Assembly: GCA_963804825.1 (NCBI GenBank)
Contig: CAWDRV010000006.1
Span: 558,001-622,000, forward strand
Direction: 5' to 3'
Length of the DNA: 64,000 nt
From: JBKQVT01 sp963804825
GTDB lineage: Bacteria; Planctomycetota; Planctomycetia; Pirellulales; Thermoguttaceae
The notes under the pieces were generated by a model. It saw only the letters and a list, made by a program, of their open reading frames with translations, made no database searches and was not told the origin of the DNA. Position numbers and translations under genes: made by a program. Positions 17,607 through 26,345 of this stretch are shown piece by piece. Each line of letters starts with the position of its first letter. Position 1 is the stretch's first letter.

Positions 17607-18548
17607 TCAATCCCGCGCGGCGTGCCAGCCGTCATCGCCCAGCGATGCGTCGTGGATCGGCGCCGTCTTCGGCGGCGAGGCGATCAACTGGAAATAGCCT
17701 GTCTGATACACCGGCCGGGCCGTGGTGCGGTTCTCCGTGGGCTGCCTCGGCGGCGCTACGGGCTGCTGCCAGGTGCCCTTCCGGTAAATGTCCGGCGCGG
17801 ACTTCTCGGCGGGAATCGGCGGGACCACGTCGCCCGACGGGGCCTTCGCGGGCGGGGCCGGAGTCGCTCCCGGCGCGGGCGTTTCCGGCGCGACGGGGCC
17901 CGGGGCGAAGGTCTTCGGCGTCGCCGTGGCCGGGCTGGTTTCCGTGGCGGCAGGAGTCGTGGTGGAATTGCCGGTCGAGGCGGCGCCGCCGCAGGCGGCA
18001 CATCCGCTCCCGGAGCAGCACCCCTCGCACCCGCCGCTGCAACATCCGCCGCCGCAACATCCGCCGCTATAGCATCCACACCCGGTCGCACACGGGCCGC
18101 AGCTCACCACGGGCGCATACGAAGTCGAGTAGACCGCGCGATACGTCGTGTACGGCACCAGGCAAGGCTGATAGCTCCAGGCCGTCGTCGGATAGTAGCT
18201 CGTGACCGCGCAGCCGCTGCACGGATCGCACGAGGTGATCGGCCGGTAGGCCGTCACCGCCACGCTTCGATAGTAGGTCCGATAATAGGTTTGCGGCACG
18301 TACATGCACGTTTGCGTCGCACAGCTCGTGCACGGCGAGGCATAACATGCCGTGCACGGCGATGCACAGCTTGTGCACGGCGAGGCATACGCATACGTCG
18401 GGCTGTACGCCGGGGCGTACGTCGTTCGCTGCGCGCCGCCGCCGCAGCCGAACCAGGAACAACATGCCTTGCCCTCATTGGGCACGGCCGACAGCATCAC
18501 CACGGCGCTGCACGCCAGCGCCAAACCACGAAATTTCCGAGTAATCAT
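17607..18548 (-). CDS. Cys-rich secreted protein
   Basis: A 313-residue exported protein. A signal peptide (MITRKFRGLALACSAVVMLS) precedes a Cys-rich domain with repeated C-T-S-C and Y-x-S-P-C motifs and Tyr clusters. A Gly/Cys tract (CGCYSGGCCGGGCC) follows, then a Pro/Ala/Thr linker and a short C-terminal segment (RKGTWQQPVAPP). There are more than 30 cysteines. Such proteins are typical of planctomycete surface or wall-like layers. GGGAGA lies eight bases before the ATG. The 38-base tandem repeats just upstream may regulate it. No enzymatic motif is seen. Confidence 0.7.
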   Translation of the reverse strand: MITRKFRGLALACSAVVMLSAVPNEGKACCSWFGCGGGAQRTTYAPAYSPTYAYASPCTSCASPCTACYASPCTSCATQTCMYVPQTYYRTYYRSVAVTAYRPITSCDPCSGCAVTSYYPTTAWSYQPCLVPYTTYRAVYSTSYAPVVSCGPCATGCGCYSGGCCGGGCCSGGCEGCCSGSGCAACGGAASTGNSTTTPAATETSPATATPKTFAPGPVAPETPAPGATPAPPAKAPSGDVVPPIPAEKSAPDIYRKGTWQQPVAPPRQPTENRTTARPVYQTGYFQLIASPPKTAPIHDASLGDDGWHAARD

Positions 18549-18584
18549 GTTTCATCTCCCTCGCAAGAGAACTACGACCTGTTT

Positions 18585-18678
18585 CATTCATCAAAACGTT
18601 TACGCGGCCTTACGAGCTGCATCATTCATCAAAACGTTTACGCGGCCTTACGAGCCGTATCATTCATCAAAACGTTTA
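18585..18678. repeat. 38-base tandem repeat, about 2.5 copies, in the promoter of the Cys-rich gene
   Basis: CATTCATCAAAACGTTTA recurs at 18585, 18623 and 18661, exactly 38 bases apart, separated by CGCGGCCTTACGAGC-type spacers. Each copy contains the palindrome AAACGTTT. It lies 37 bases upstream of the Cys-rich gene's ATG and could be an array of regulator sites. Confidence 0.75.
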
Positions 18679-18863
18679 GACCGCCAAGCGTCAAGCGCCA
18701 AGTGCCGCGGCGCCGACATTTGGTTGAGTTTTCCATGGCCGACGATTCCGCGTTTCGGGCAACCTATTCGGTTCGTAGGAATTATAGCGCTCGGTCAAGC
18801 CGTTGTGTGGCACTGGCAGTTTGCCACTGCTGCTGATAGCAGCACTGGCAGAGCCAGCGGCGC

Positions 18864-19604
18864 CTAACGACACGCCATACGAAAACCTAGTATCCAGACG
18901 CGGGGTGTGAAGTCTGGCAACCGAGGAAAACGGCGTAAACTGTGCCGCCGCGCGTTCAACCCTGCCGGTTGCGCCGTTGGTAAAGATCGTAGAGGTCGAA
19001 TCAGCGCCTCGCGGAGGTTCCCGTCGTGCTGACGGAGGCAGTCGGCAAGGTCTTGCCGCATGACCAAGGGGCGATACGACTGCTGCAATTGCACCACGAT
19101 TTGCCATCCCCGGTCCGGATCGACCGTGGTGTGGAACAAGTGCGGCAGTCCCGCCGTTTCGTGTGCGGTGGCCAACAGCCCGATGTCCCGGCGGCGGCAA
19201 TATCGCTTCAGCCGCAGGCGGTTGCAGCGGGCGAGCTGCTCATAGCCGTCGACCAGCAGCACGGCGGGGGGTTGAAAATCGGCGAGGCCGCGGAGCCCGC
19301 CGGGCAGCCGCCGCTGGCCGTCGTGCAATTCGGCAAGCCGCGTCTGTCGGCCTGCCCGGTGGATCGCCGGCATCAAGGCATGGAGCAGGGACGATTTTCC
19401 CGTGCCGTGACCGCCGAGGATCTCTCCCCACCAGCCGTTTTCGCGCAAACGCCCAACGAGCGATTCAACGTCCTGGCCGGACGGCGGAAGGAAGGACATG
19501 GCCCCCGGGCGGATGCGGCTGGCGGCGAAGGGATTGTCGGGCTCGGGCGATGCGTCGGGCATATTCACATCACCGGACTTGAACGATGCGTCGGGCGTAT
19601 TCAC
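18864..19604 (-). CDS. P-loop ATPase, fourth gene of the overlapping operon
   Basis: A 246-residue ATPase. Walker A is GGHGTGKSSLL; Walker B is PAVLLVDGYEQL. The rest is basic and helical with no recognised domain. A GTG at 19604 overlaps the TGA of the arrestin-fold gene by four bases (GTGA), which favours this start. An ATG at 19562 is possible; the intervening 14 codons contain a near-duplicated NTPDASF / NMPDASP segment. It is the last gene of a four-gene chain and may energise whatever the upstream membrane and arrestin-fold proteins form. Function unknown. Confidence 0.75.
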   Translation of the reverse strand: MNTPDASFKSGDVNMPDASPEPDNPFAASRIRPGAMSFLPPSGQDVESLVGRLRENGWWGEILGGHGTGKSSLLHALMPAIHRAGRQTRLAELHDGQRRLPGGLRGLADFQPPAVLLVDGYEQLARCNRLRLKRYCRRRDIGLLATAHETAGLPHLFHTTVDPDRGWQIVVQLQQSYRPLVMRQDLADCLRQHDGNLREALIRPLRSLPTAQPAGLNARRHSLRRFPRLPDFTPRVWILGFRMACR

Positions 19605-20002
19605 GGCGATGTTGCCTTCGGCGGCGGAACGTTGCCCAGCCGGAAAACCTTCTGGCCGACCACTTCCTTGCCCCGCTGCAAAAACGCCCGCACCCTCATG
19701 CACCAGCGAATCTTCACGATCTGGCCGTCGTAGCTCAACGGGCTGCGGGGCAGGGTGGTGCTGAACCGCTGCGGGCGTTGCGGATCGATCCAATCGCCGC
19801 TGTCGGCGTCCTGGCGCCAGAACTCGTGGACGGCGAGGTCCTCGTCGCCCTTGCCTTCGCTGTACCACAAGACCGACGCTTCCAGGGCGCGGACTTCGTC
19901 CTTTGCGGCCGCTTCGACGTGGTACTGGCCCGAGAGCGTATCGCCCGGCTGATACTCGCGGGCGTCGCCGTCGAGGCGGATGATGACGACCGGTTCGTTC
20001 AT
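19601..20002 (-). CDS. Arrestin-fold-like beta-sandwich protein
   Basis: A 133-residue soluble protein. The opening (VVIIRLDGDAREYQPGDTLS) contains the Y-x-PGDT-x-SG pattern typical of arrestin N-domains, followed by alternating strands (LEASVLWYSEGKGDEDL) and a terminal strand pair (VKIRWCMRVRAFLQRGK). This indicates an arrestin/Vps26-type beta sandwich. It starts with ATGA overlapping the DUF3592 stop and ends with GTGA overlapping the ATPase start. The fold assignment is by motif only. Bacterial members have no established role beyond proteins such as Spo0M. Confidence 0.65.
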   Translation of the reverse strand: MNEPVVIIRLDGDAREYQPGDTLSGQYHVEAAAKDEVRALEASVLWYSEGKGDEDLAVHEFWRQDADSGDWIDPQRPQRFSTTLPRSPLSYDGQIVKIRWCMRVRAFLQRGKEVVGQKVFRLGNVPPPKATSP

Positions 20003-21318
20003 GGGCCGTTGCCTCCCTCGCCGTCGGTTCTTGGAAGCGGATGCACGATGACGGCGAACGAGCGTTGGAGATCGGGGCGTCCGGCGCGGTCCTCGCGCAC
20101 CACCAGCTTCCAATGGATGCCGTTGTGGCCGGCCTTGAACGAGTGCATCGCGTCGGCGGGCACGGCCAGCGGGCACACAGCCTCGACGGGCGTGACCCGC
20201 TGGGCGTCGATCTTCTCGTAATGCAGCACGGGCTGGCAATAGACCTGGCGGGTTTCGGTCCGGGTATTGGTCCCCTGCCGATAAGTCGCTTCCTCCTCGC
20301 AGACCAGCAGCAGATCGAGGCTGTGAATCTTGCTCCGTCCGCCCTGCGAGACGAACACCTGGTAACGTCCGCCCGGCAGCAGCGGATGGGCCGATATCTC
20401 GACCAGCGTGGGTCCCACGGCCGTGCTCGCCAGGGCTTGCCGCACGAAAAGCACGACCAGCACCACTCCGAGCACGAGCATCGGGATGACGAAGAGCGTG
20501 AGCAGCCAGTCGGGCTTGCCTTCCACGTAGCCGTGGACCGCCCGGACGACGAACCCCGACAGCAGGCCGTTCCACGCCAGGCACGCCAGCAACAGGCCGA
20601 ACAGCATCCAGGCGGGCGAACCGCTCATGGGCAGCCGGAAGGCCAGCCGCGTGCCGGGACTGCTGGTGATGTCGGTCGAATCGGGCACGCCCGGCAGCAA
20701 CGACTCCGCGGCGGCCGTTGCGCCGAGCAGTTCTCGCGTAGTCCGGCGCATTCGAGCGGCGCGGCTTTCGGCCGACTTTCCCCATTGCCACAAGGTATAG
20801 ACCAGGCCGCCGCTGCCGATGGCGACGAACGACATCGGCACCAGGAGCACCAGCCAGAGCCATCCGCTGTAGCCCCGCACGAGCACCGCCACCGAAGGCC
20901 GGGCCGGATCGTACCAGCACGGATATTCGTGGTGCTCGACAAAGCCGGCGATCGCGGCCTCCGCGCCCTGGCGCGAACTGGAATAGGACCGGTGGATGTC
21001 GTAGACCCAGGGGGTATAGGGCTGACCGGCGACCTCGTAGTGGATGCGGACCTCGGGACGGTAGAGCGTGGCGCCGCTGGGGTCGGTCTTCTCGCCGACC
21101 CGCTTCTCCAGCACGGTGCAGGCGTGCTGGACGAACTCGTGGTTGACCCGCCACTCCGGGATCACCAAGGAAACGAAGTCCCACACCAGCCAGGTGCAGC
21201 CCACGGCCAGGAAGACGGCGAAGAAGACGGCTTCGCCGACGCTGCCGGCCAGCCGGGAACCGGTCCGCCGGTTGCCGCGCTTCTTTTCATAGAATCGGAA
21301 ACTGCGCGCCAAGGTCAA
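19999..21318 (-). CDS. DUF3592 membrane protein
   Basis: A 439-residue membrane protein. An N-terminal helix (AVFFAVFLAVGCTWLVWDFV) precedes an extracytoplasmic DUF3592 domain with YRPEVRIHYEVAGQPY and YDPARPSVAVL. Further helices (WLWLVLLVPMSFVAIGSGG, then two more near 230-300) follow, and then a C-terminal beta-rich domain of about 130 residues resembling the separate arrestin-fold protein encoded next. The start is a TTG whose last bases overlap the TGA of the RpoA-CTD gene (TTGA), so it is translationally coupled. Function unknown. Confidence 0.75.
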   Translation of the reverse strand: MTLARSFRFYEKKRGNRRTGSRLAGSVGEAVFFAVFLAVGCTWLVWDFVSLVIPEWRVNHEFVQHACTVLEKRVGEKTDPSGATLYRPEVRIHYEVAGQPYTPWVYDIHRSYSSSRQGAEAAIAGFVEHHEYPCWYDPARPSVAVLVRGYSGWLWLVLLVPMSFVAIGSGGLVYTLWQWGKSAESRAARMRRTTRELLGATAAAESLLPGVPDSTDITSSPGTRLAFRLPMSGSPAWMLFGLLLACLAWNGLLSGFVVRAVHGYVEGKPDWLLTLFVIPMLVLGVVLVVLFVRQALASTAVGPTLVEISAHPLLPGGRYQVFVSQGGRSKIHSLDLLLVCEEEATYRQGTNTRTETRQVYCQPVLHYEKIDAQRVTPVEAVCPLAVPADAMHSFKAGHNGIHWKLVVREDRAGRPDLQRSFAVIVHPLPRTDGEGGNGP

Positions 21319-21629
21319 TCACCGCGGTTGCCGAGGCGGCATGGAGGATTTCTTCGCCGCGGACTTCGCCCGGCGTCTCGGCGCCGGTAGAAGCCGATCC
21401 CCTCCAGTGCCTTGTACACTTCTTCCAAGGTCTTTTCGCCGAAATTGGTGATGCTCAACAGTTGCTCGGGCGTGGAGTTCAGCAGGTCGTTGACCGTGAA
21501 AATCCCGCGTTCCTCCAGGCAGTTCGTCGTGCGGACCGACAGGCCGATCTCCGCCGTGCTCATTTCCAGACGCTCGGCGACGTCTTTGGCTTCCACGGCG
21601 GTCGTATTCAGTGGAATCCGCGTTCCCAT
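21315..21629 (-). CDS. Stand-alone RNA polymerase alpha C-terminal-domain-like protein
   Basis: A 104-residue protein whose core (ELSVRT-like IGLSVRTTNCLEERGIF, then TVNDLLNSTPEQLLSITNFG and EKTLEEVYKAL) matches the alpha-CTD helix-hairpin-helix fold. The RpoA N-terminal domain is absent. In RpoA this domain binds UP-element DNA and activators, so the protein may bind DNA or RNA polymerase. A strong ribosome site (GGGAGGG) precedes the ATG at 21629. It is the first gene of a four-gene overlapping chain, with DUF3592 next. A regulatory role for the operon is plausible but unproven. Confidence 0.8.
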   Translation of the reverse strand: MGTRIPLNTTAVEAKDVAERLEMSTAEIGLSVRTTNCLEERGIFTVNDLLNSTPEQLLSITNFGEKTLEEVYKALEGIGFYRRRDAGRSPRRRNPPCRLGNRGD

Positions 21630-21675
21630 GGGTTCCCTCCCGAAATGCTCGCTTTTTTCTTGACAGATCGTTCCT

Positions 21676-21710
21676 TGCGGCAGACAGCCTTGCCGCAGGG
21701 AAGAAGTATA
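21676..21710 (-). promoter_or_regulatory. -10 box and leader hairpin upstream of the RpoA-CTD-like operon
   Basis: On the minus strand a TATACT -10 box (21710-21705) is followed by a hairpin pairing TGCGGCA with TGCCGCA (21697-21691 with 21682-21676). It lies in the leader, about 50 bases before the start codon. No clear -35 was found. Confidence 0.4.
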
Positions 21711-21901
21711 GCAGTTTCCGCGAAGCTGAGTAGTATCCCCCGAGGGAAAATGGGGGCGATGGAAAAAATTTCTTGCCGATGCGGCGCATGACGTGCCGGG
21801 CGAACCCGGCCGATGCACCCCCTACTCCCGCCGACATCCGGCATGGATATACTATTGGGGTGATACGGAATTGCGGGAGATTTTGATACCACCAACCCAT
21901 T

Positions 21902-22104
21902 GCCCCGGAGGGGCATCCGATCGTAGCCCAGCAGTTCACTGCTGGGAATCCGGGCGGTCAGCTTGTGCGACAAGTCCCGTAGGGACGGCCGAAATGGAGC
22001 AACCGACGCTCAGTCGTCCCTATGGGACTCGATGATTGCCACCGTCGTTTCGGGCCCCAGCGATAAATCGCTGGGCTATTATCAAACGACCCTCCGGGTC
22101 GAAA
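21902..22104. repeat. Composite palindromic repeat with CCCAGC hairpins
   Basis: Outer ends CCGGAGGG/CCCTCCGG enclose two hairpins, GCCCAGCAGTTCACTGCTGGG and CCCAGCGATAAATCGCTGGG, and a GTCCCGTAGGGAC/GTCCCTATGGGAC pair. The whole fills the gap between two divergent genes and encodes nothing. Confidence 0.6.
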
Positions 22105-22149
22105 AAATCTAAACTCCAGTTCTAATCCCCAATCTCTAAATCCCACCGC

Positions 22150-24492
22150 TTGACCGACTTCCTCGAAGGACTGACCGACGCCCAACGCGAGGCCGTGCTG
22201 CACCTGGAAGGCCCCCTGCTGATCCTGGCCGGACCGGGCAGCGGGAAGACCCGGGTCGTCACCCATCGGATCGCCCGGCTGCTGGCCGAAGGCGTCCCCG
22301 ATCAACACATCCTCGCCCTGACCTTCACGAACAAGGCGGCCGAGGAGATGCGATGCCGGGTCGAGCGGCTGTCGCCCGGCCGGTCGGTCTGGGTGGGCAC
22401 GTTTCACCGCTTCTGCGCCCGACTGCTGCGGAAATACGCCCCGTTGGTCGGACTGCAGGAGAACTACACGATTTACGACGCCGGCGACAGTTTGCAGACG
22501 CTCCGCCGCGTCATGGCCCAGTTGAAACTCGACGACCCCTACCTCACGCCCGAGGCCGTCGGCCGGGCCATCAGTTGGGCCAAGAATAACCTCATCACCG
22601 CCGAGCAGTACGAACCGCGGCCGGGCAACGCCGTCGGGGCCGCCGTCAAGCGGGTCTATCCCGCCTACCAGGCCAAGCTGGCCGCCTCGAACGCCGCCGA
22701 TTTCGACGACCTGCTCCTCCACGTCGCCGGCCTGCTGCGCGAGAACCCCGAGGTCCGCCAAAGCCTCGACGAGCGATACCGATTCATCCTCGTCGATGAA
22801 TATCAAGACACCAACCTGGCCCAATACGCCATCGCCCGGGCCATGTCGATCGACCAGCCCAACCTGGCGGTCACGGGCGATCCGGACCAATCGATCTACG
22901 GCTGGCGGGGCGCGAATCTGAACAACATCCTGGAATTCGAGGGGGATTTTCCCACGGTCCACGTCGTCCGCCTGGAGCGGAACTATCGCAGCACGCAGCG
23001 CATCCTCCGCGTCGCCTCCGCGTTGATCGCCCACAACGTCCGCCGCAAGGAGAAGAGCCTTTACACCGAGAACGGCCCGGGCGAGCCGGTCCGGCTGGTC
23101 ACCTACGCGACGCAGCGGGACGAGGCCGAGGACATCGCCGCGCGGATTGCCGGCCAGATCCGCGACGGCCGCCGCCGGGCCGGCGATTTCGCCGTCTTCT
23201 ATCGCACCAACGCCCTGAGCCGGTCGCTGGAATTCGCCCTGCGCGAGCAGGCCGTCCCCTACCAGATGGTCAACGGCCTGGAATTCCTCCAGCGGAAGGA
23301 GATCAAGGACATCCTGGCCTACCTGCAATTGTTGAACAATCCTTTCGACGAGACCGCCCTGCTGCGAGTGATCAACACGCCGGCCCGCGGCATCGGCCAA
23401 GACGACGATCGACCGGCTGGCCGGCCATGCGACCCGGCACGGCATGACCCTGCTGGACGCCGCCCGGCAGGTCCGCCGCATCGCCGCGATCAACGCCCGC
23501 GGCACCAAGCGGGTGGCCGGCTTCGTCGAGCTTTTCGACCGCTTGGCGGCCGTGTCCGACGGCCAGATCGAGGAGTTGCTCGGCTACGTGCTCAGCGAGA
23601 CGGCCTACGAGGAGCCAGTGGCGCGCGTCGCCCGATCCGGAGGATGAAGAACGGCTGGCCAACATCGAGGAATTGCTGACCGTCGCCCGGGAGTTCGACG
23701 AACGCCATCCCGGCCCCGGCCAGTTGGAGGCGTTTTTGGAAGAGACGACGCTGGTCAACGACACCGACGATTGGGAGACCACGCTGGACCGCGTCACGTT
23801 GATGACGCTGCACGCCTCGAAGGGGCTGGAGTTCCCGGTCGTTTACATCGTGGCCGTGGAAGAGGGACTCTTGCCGCACGAGCGGAGCCAATCGACGCCC
23901 GAGCAGTTGGAAGAGGAGCGGCGGCTGTTTTTCGTGGGCATTACCCGGGCGCAGCAGGAGCTTCAGATCAGCACGGCGCAGTACCGCGATTTCCGCGGCG
24001 TGCGGAAGTTGACCGTTCCCAGCTCGTTCCTGATGGAATTGCCGCGGGGCGAGATGGACGTGGAAATGCGGTCCGTGGGCGAGGCGGCGGCGGCATCCCT
24101 CCCCTCTCCCGTTTTGGGAGAGGGACCGCAAGCGGTGCCCGGGGTGAGGGCAACGCCCGGCCGGGATGCGACGTTGTTCGCAGACCATGTCTACGAGGAG
24201 CCGGTCTTCCAGCCGGAGCGGCCGGCGACGGCGACGGCAACGGCGATGAAGATGGCAACGCCGTTAACGACGGCGGCGGACTTGGCCAACGGCGGCCAGC
24301 CGGCGGCCGCCGCCGTCGCCCGATGTCTTTCAGCACGGCATGTTGGTCTTGCACCCGGAGTTCGGTTTGGGCCGGATCGTGGCCCTCAGCGGCAGCGGGC
24401 TGGGGCGCAAGGCGACGGTCGATTTCAGTTCCTCGGCCGGGCGGAAGAAGTTCATTCTCCACGCGAGTCCCCTGCGGCCGGTCAAGGCGTAG
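22150..24492 (+). CDS. uvrD: UvrD/PcrA superfamily 1 DNA helicase, three apparent frameshifts
   Basis: An ATP-driven 3'-5' DNA helicase for repair and replication-conflict clearance. It begins at a TTG (22150) with DAQREAVLHLEGPLLILAGP, then Walker A GPGSGKT, motif Ia TFTNKAAEEM, motif II ILVDEYQDTN, motif III TGDPDQSIYGWRGA and motif IV LERNYRST. Motif V is LMTLHASKGLEFPVVYIVAVEEG and motif VI LFFVGITRAQQ. The C-terminus ends FQHGMLVLHPEFGLGRIVAL, the PcrA RNA-polymerase-binding Tudor-like domain. The frame shifts at 23397 and 23615, each curable by removing one C, and again near 24240-24320. All motifs are intact across the breaks. A palindromic repeat lies in the linker at 24099-24150. Confidence 0.88.
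24099..24150. repeat. CCCTCTCCC-type palindromic repeat inside the helicase linker
   Basis: CCCTCCCCTCTCCCG, followed by GGGAGAGGGACCGC and GGGGTGAGGG, is the same palindromic family as at 37212-37333. It is translated in frame as SLPSPVLGEGPQAVPGVR. Confidence 0.65.
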
Positions 24493-24540
24493 CCGCTGCC
24501 CGGTCGCCCTGGATGGAATGGCACCCGGCGCGAAAAGATT

Positions 24541-24675
24541 CTCGCGCAGAGCGCGGAGACGCGGAGACACAAGAAAAGAGGAGGTCGATTGGTAAATCGC
24601 ACGCGTACGGGGCAATTCGACCTTTTCCCTCATCTTCATCTTCTTTGTATCTCTGCGCTCCGCGCCTCCGCGTGA
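24541..24675. repeat. CGCAGAG/CGCGGAG inverted-repeat element
   Basis: A CGCAGAG-CGCGGAG-ACGCGGAG string (24541-24570) is matched by its inverted form (24651-24675) around about 80 bases. It is a non-coding, widespread repeat type, here between the helicase and pilus genes. Confidence 0.55.
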
Positions 24676-24750
24676 AATCCCAATACGGCCTTATGGCCTT
24701 TATTGTCAGATTCCAACATGCCCCCCCTCTGGCGAAGGGCATTCGGCCTC

Positions 24751-24779
24751 TTGACATTTTCCCCCAACTGGTGGATGAT
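24751..24779 (+). promoter_or_regulatory. Candidate promoter of the pilus cluster
   Basis: TTGACA at 24751-24756, then 17 bases, then GATGAT at 24774-24779 (4 of 6 to the -10 consensus). It lies 75 bases before the first pilus gene. Confidence 0.5.
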
Positions 24780-24854
24780 GCAGGCAGTGGAGGAGAGCCG
24801 ACGCGACGGGAACATAGGGCTTTCCCGACGCGACAGCATCTCGAGGTCCATTTC

Positions 24855-26006
24855 ATGACCCGGCAGGCGATCTTCGAAGCCAGCGTGCAATATTTCCTCG
24901 AGCCCCTCGTCCCCCTGTTGGAGGACGAGACGATCACCGAGGTCATGGTCAACGGCTACGACGACGTCTACGTCGAGCGGCAGGGCAAGTTGGAGCACAC
25001 CGACGCCCGGTTCGCCAGCGACGACGCCCTGCTGACGGCGATCCACAACGTCGCGCAATGGGTCGGCCGCGAGATCAGCGAGGAACACCCGGTGCTGGAC
25101 GCCCGGTTGCCCAACGGCTACCGCGTCCACGCGATCACGCCGCCCAGCGCCCGGACGGGCACGTACCTGACCATCCGCAAGTTCACCCGGGAAGCCCTCA
25201 CGTTGGACGATCTGATCGGTTTCGGCAGCCTTTCGGAAACGGTCAAGGAGTTCTTGGAAATCTGCGTGCGCCTGCGGAAAAACATGCTCATCTCGGGCGG
25301 GACCGGCACCGGCAAGACGGTCCTGCTGGGCGCCATTTCCCGGGCGATTCCCGAGGAAGAGCGGATCGTGGTCATCGAAGACACCTCGGAGTTGCGGCTC
25401 ATCCAAAAGCACTGCCTCTATCTCGAGGCGCGGCACGGCGACGTCACGGGCGAGGGCGGCCTGAACGTCCGGCAGTTGTTCGTCAATTCGCTCCGCATGC
25501 GGCCGGACCGGATCATCGTCGGCGAAGTCCGCGGCGGCGAGGCCCTCGACATGATTCAGTCGATGATCAGCGGCCACACGGGCGCGATGTCGACGATCCA
25601 TGCCAATTCGGCCCGCGACGCCTTGATCCGCCTGGAAACGCTGTCGTTGATGTCGGACGTGGAGATTCCGGTCTACGTGGCCCGGGCGCAGGTGGCGTCG
25701 GCGATCAACCTGGTCGTGCAAATTGCCCGATTCAGCGAAGACGGCTCGCGGAAGATCACCCGCATTACCGAGGCCCGGGGACTGAATGACGATAACCAGT
25801 ACCAGTTGGCCGATTTGTTCGTCTCGCGGCTGAAGGGCAAGACGTCCGGGGGCCGGCTGATTGCGGAGCTGGAACCGACGGGCGAGAAACCGTCGTTTTG
25901 CCGAGAACCCCACGAACAGGGGATGGACGAGCGAAATCCGCCTGACGGGGGAAATCTGGTCGAAATGAAACTTTTGCCTATCATTGGGGTTGAATACATG
26001 GGGTAG
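24855..26006 (+). CDS. cpaF: CpaF/TadA-type pilus secretion ATPase
   Basis: A hexameric ATPase powering Flp pilus assembly, 383 residues. The N-terminal domain has DETITEVMVNGYDDVYVERQ, typical of TadA/CpaF. Walker A is GGTGTGKTVL near 151. The Asp box is IVVIEDTSELRL, Walker B is RPDRIIVGEVRGGEALD, and the His box is STIHANSARDAL. It is the first gene of the pilus cluster and a second, FHA-fused CpaF lies about 7.7 kb downstream. The C-terminal 40 residues are a variable tail. The ATG at 24855 precedes the family start closely. Confidence 0.9.
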   Translation: MTRQAIFEASVQYFLEPLVPLLEDETITEVMVNGYDDVYVERQGKLEHTDARFASDDALLTAIHNVAQWVGREISEEHPVLDARLPNGYRVHAITPPSARTGTYLTIRKFTREALTLDDLIGFGSLSETVKEFLEICVRLRKNMLISGGTGTGKTVLLGAISRAIPEEERIVVIEDTSELRLIQKHCLYLEARHGDVTGEGGLNVRQLFVNSLRMRPDRIIVGEVRGGEALDMIQSMISGHTGAMSTIHANSARDALIRLETLSLMSDVEIPVYVARAQVASAINLVVQIARFSEDGSRKITRITEARGLNDDNQYQLADLFVSRLKGKTSGGRLIAELEPTGEKPSFCREPHEQGMDERNPPDGGNLVEMKLLPIIGVEYMG

Positions 26007-26009
26007 TAG

Positions 26010-26108
26010 GTAGGGTGGGACGAGCGTAGCGAGCCCCACCAGCGGTTTTTCGCGGATATTGGTGGACTCGCCACCATGCTTCGCACGGTGCCCGTTGACC
26101 CACCCTAC
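26010..26108. repeat. GTAGGGTGGG...CCCACCCTAC intergenic repeat (99 bases)
   Basis: Ten-base terminal inverted repeats GTAGGGTGGG (26010-26019) and CCCACCCTAC (26099-26108) enclose a GC-rich body. A truncated relative lies at 2461-2518. Confidence 0.7.
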
Positions 26109-26138
26109 GGATTTTTTGCTTGTGATTGCTGGCAAAAT

Positions 26139-26327
26139 ATGAGACGATGGAGTCGGCGAGGATTGGGGCAAGGCGGGGCCCGACGGGCCGGGGCGGCGGC
26201 GTTGGATTATGTCTTGGTCCTGGGGGTGATCCTGCCCATGGTGGCGTTCATCCTCGTGATCGGTCCGAAAATCATGCGGTTGGCCTACGAGATGGTCTGT
26301 GTGCTCGTCTCGTGGCCTTTCATGTAA
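26139..26327 (+). CDS. Small Flp-like pilin or TadE-like membrane peptide
   Basis: A 62-residue protein with a basic N-terminus (MRRWSRRGLGQGGARR), then GAAALDYVLVLGVILPMVAF, a hydrophobic segment of pilin type with Ala-Ala before an acidic residue. A second hydrophobic stretch ends the protein. The position between CpaF and a clear Flp pilin supports a pilin-like role, but the canonical Flp cleavage motif is imperfect. The next gene starts 18 bases on. Confidence 0.6.
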   Translation: MRRWSRRGLGQGGARRAGAAALDYVLVLGVILPMVAFILVIGPKIMRLAYEMVCVLVSWPFM

Positions 26328-26345
26328 CGAGGAGAGGAGCATTTT

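Noticed and set aside
18585..18678. CRISPR array
   Set aside because: Spacing is regular, but the sequence between the conserved cores is also repeated, and only 2.5 units exist.
23395..23640. Programmed frameshifting in uvrD and the other broken genes
   Set aside because: No slippery heptamer or downstream structure is seen at the sites, breaks occur in unrelated genes, and many fit single-base run errors.
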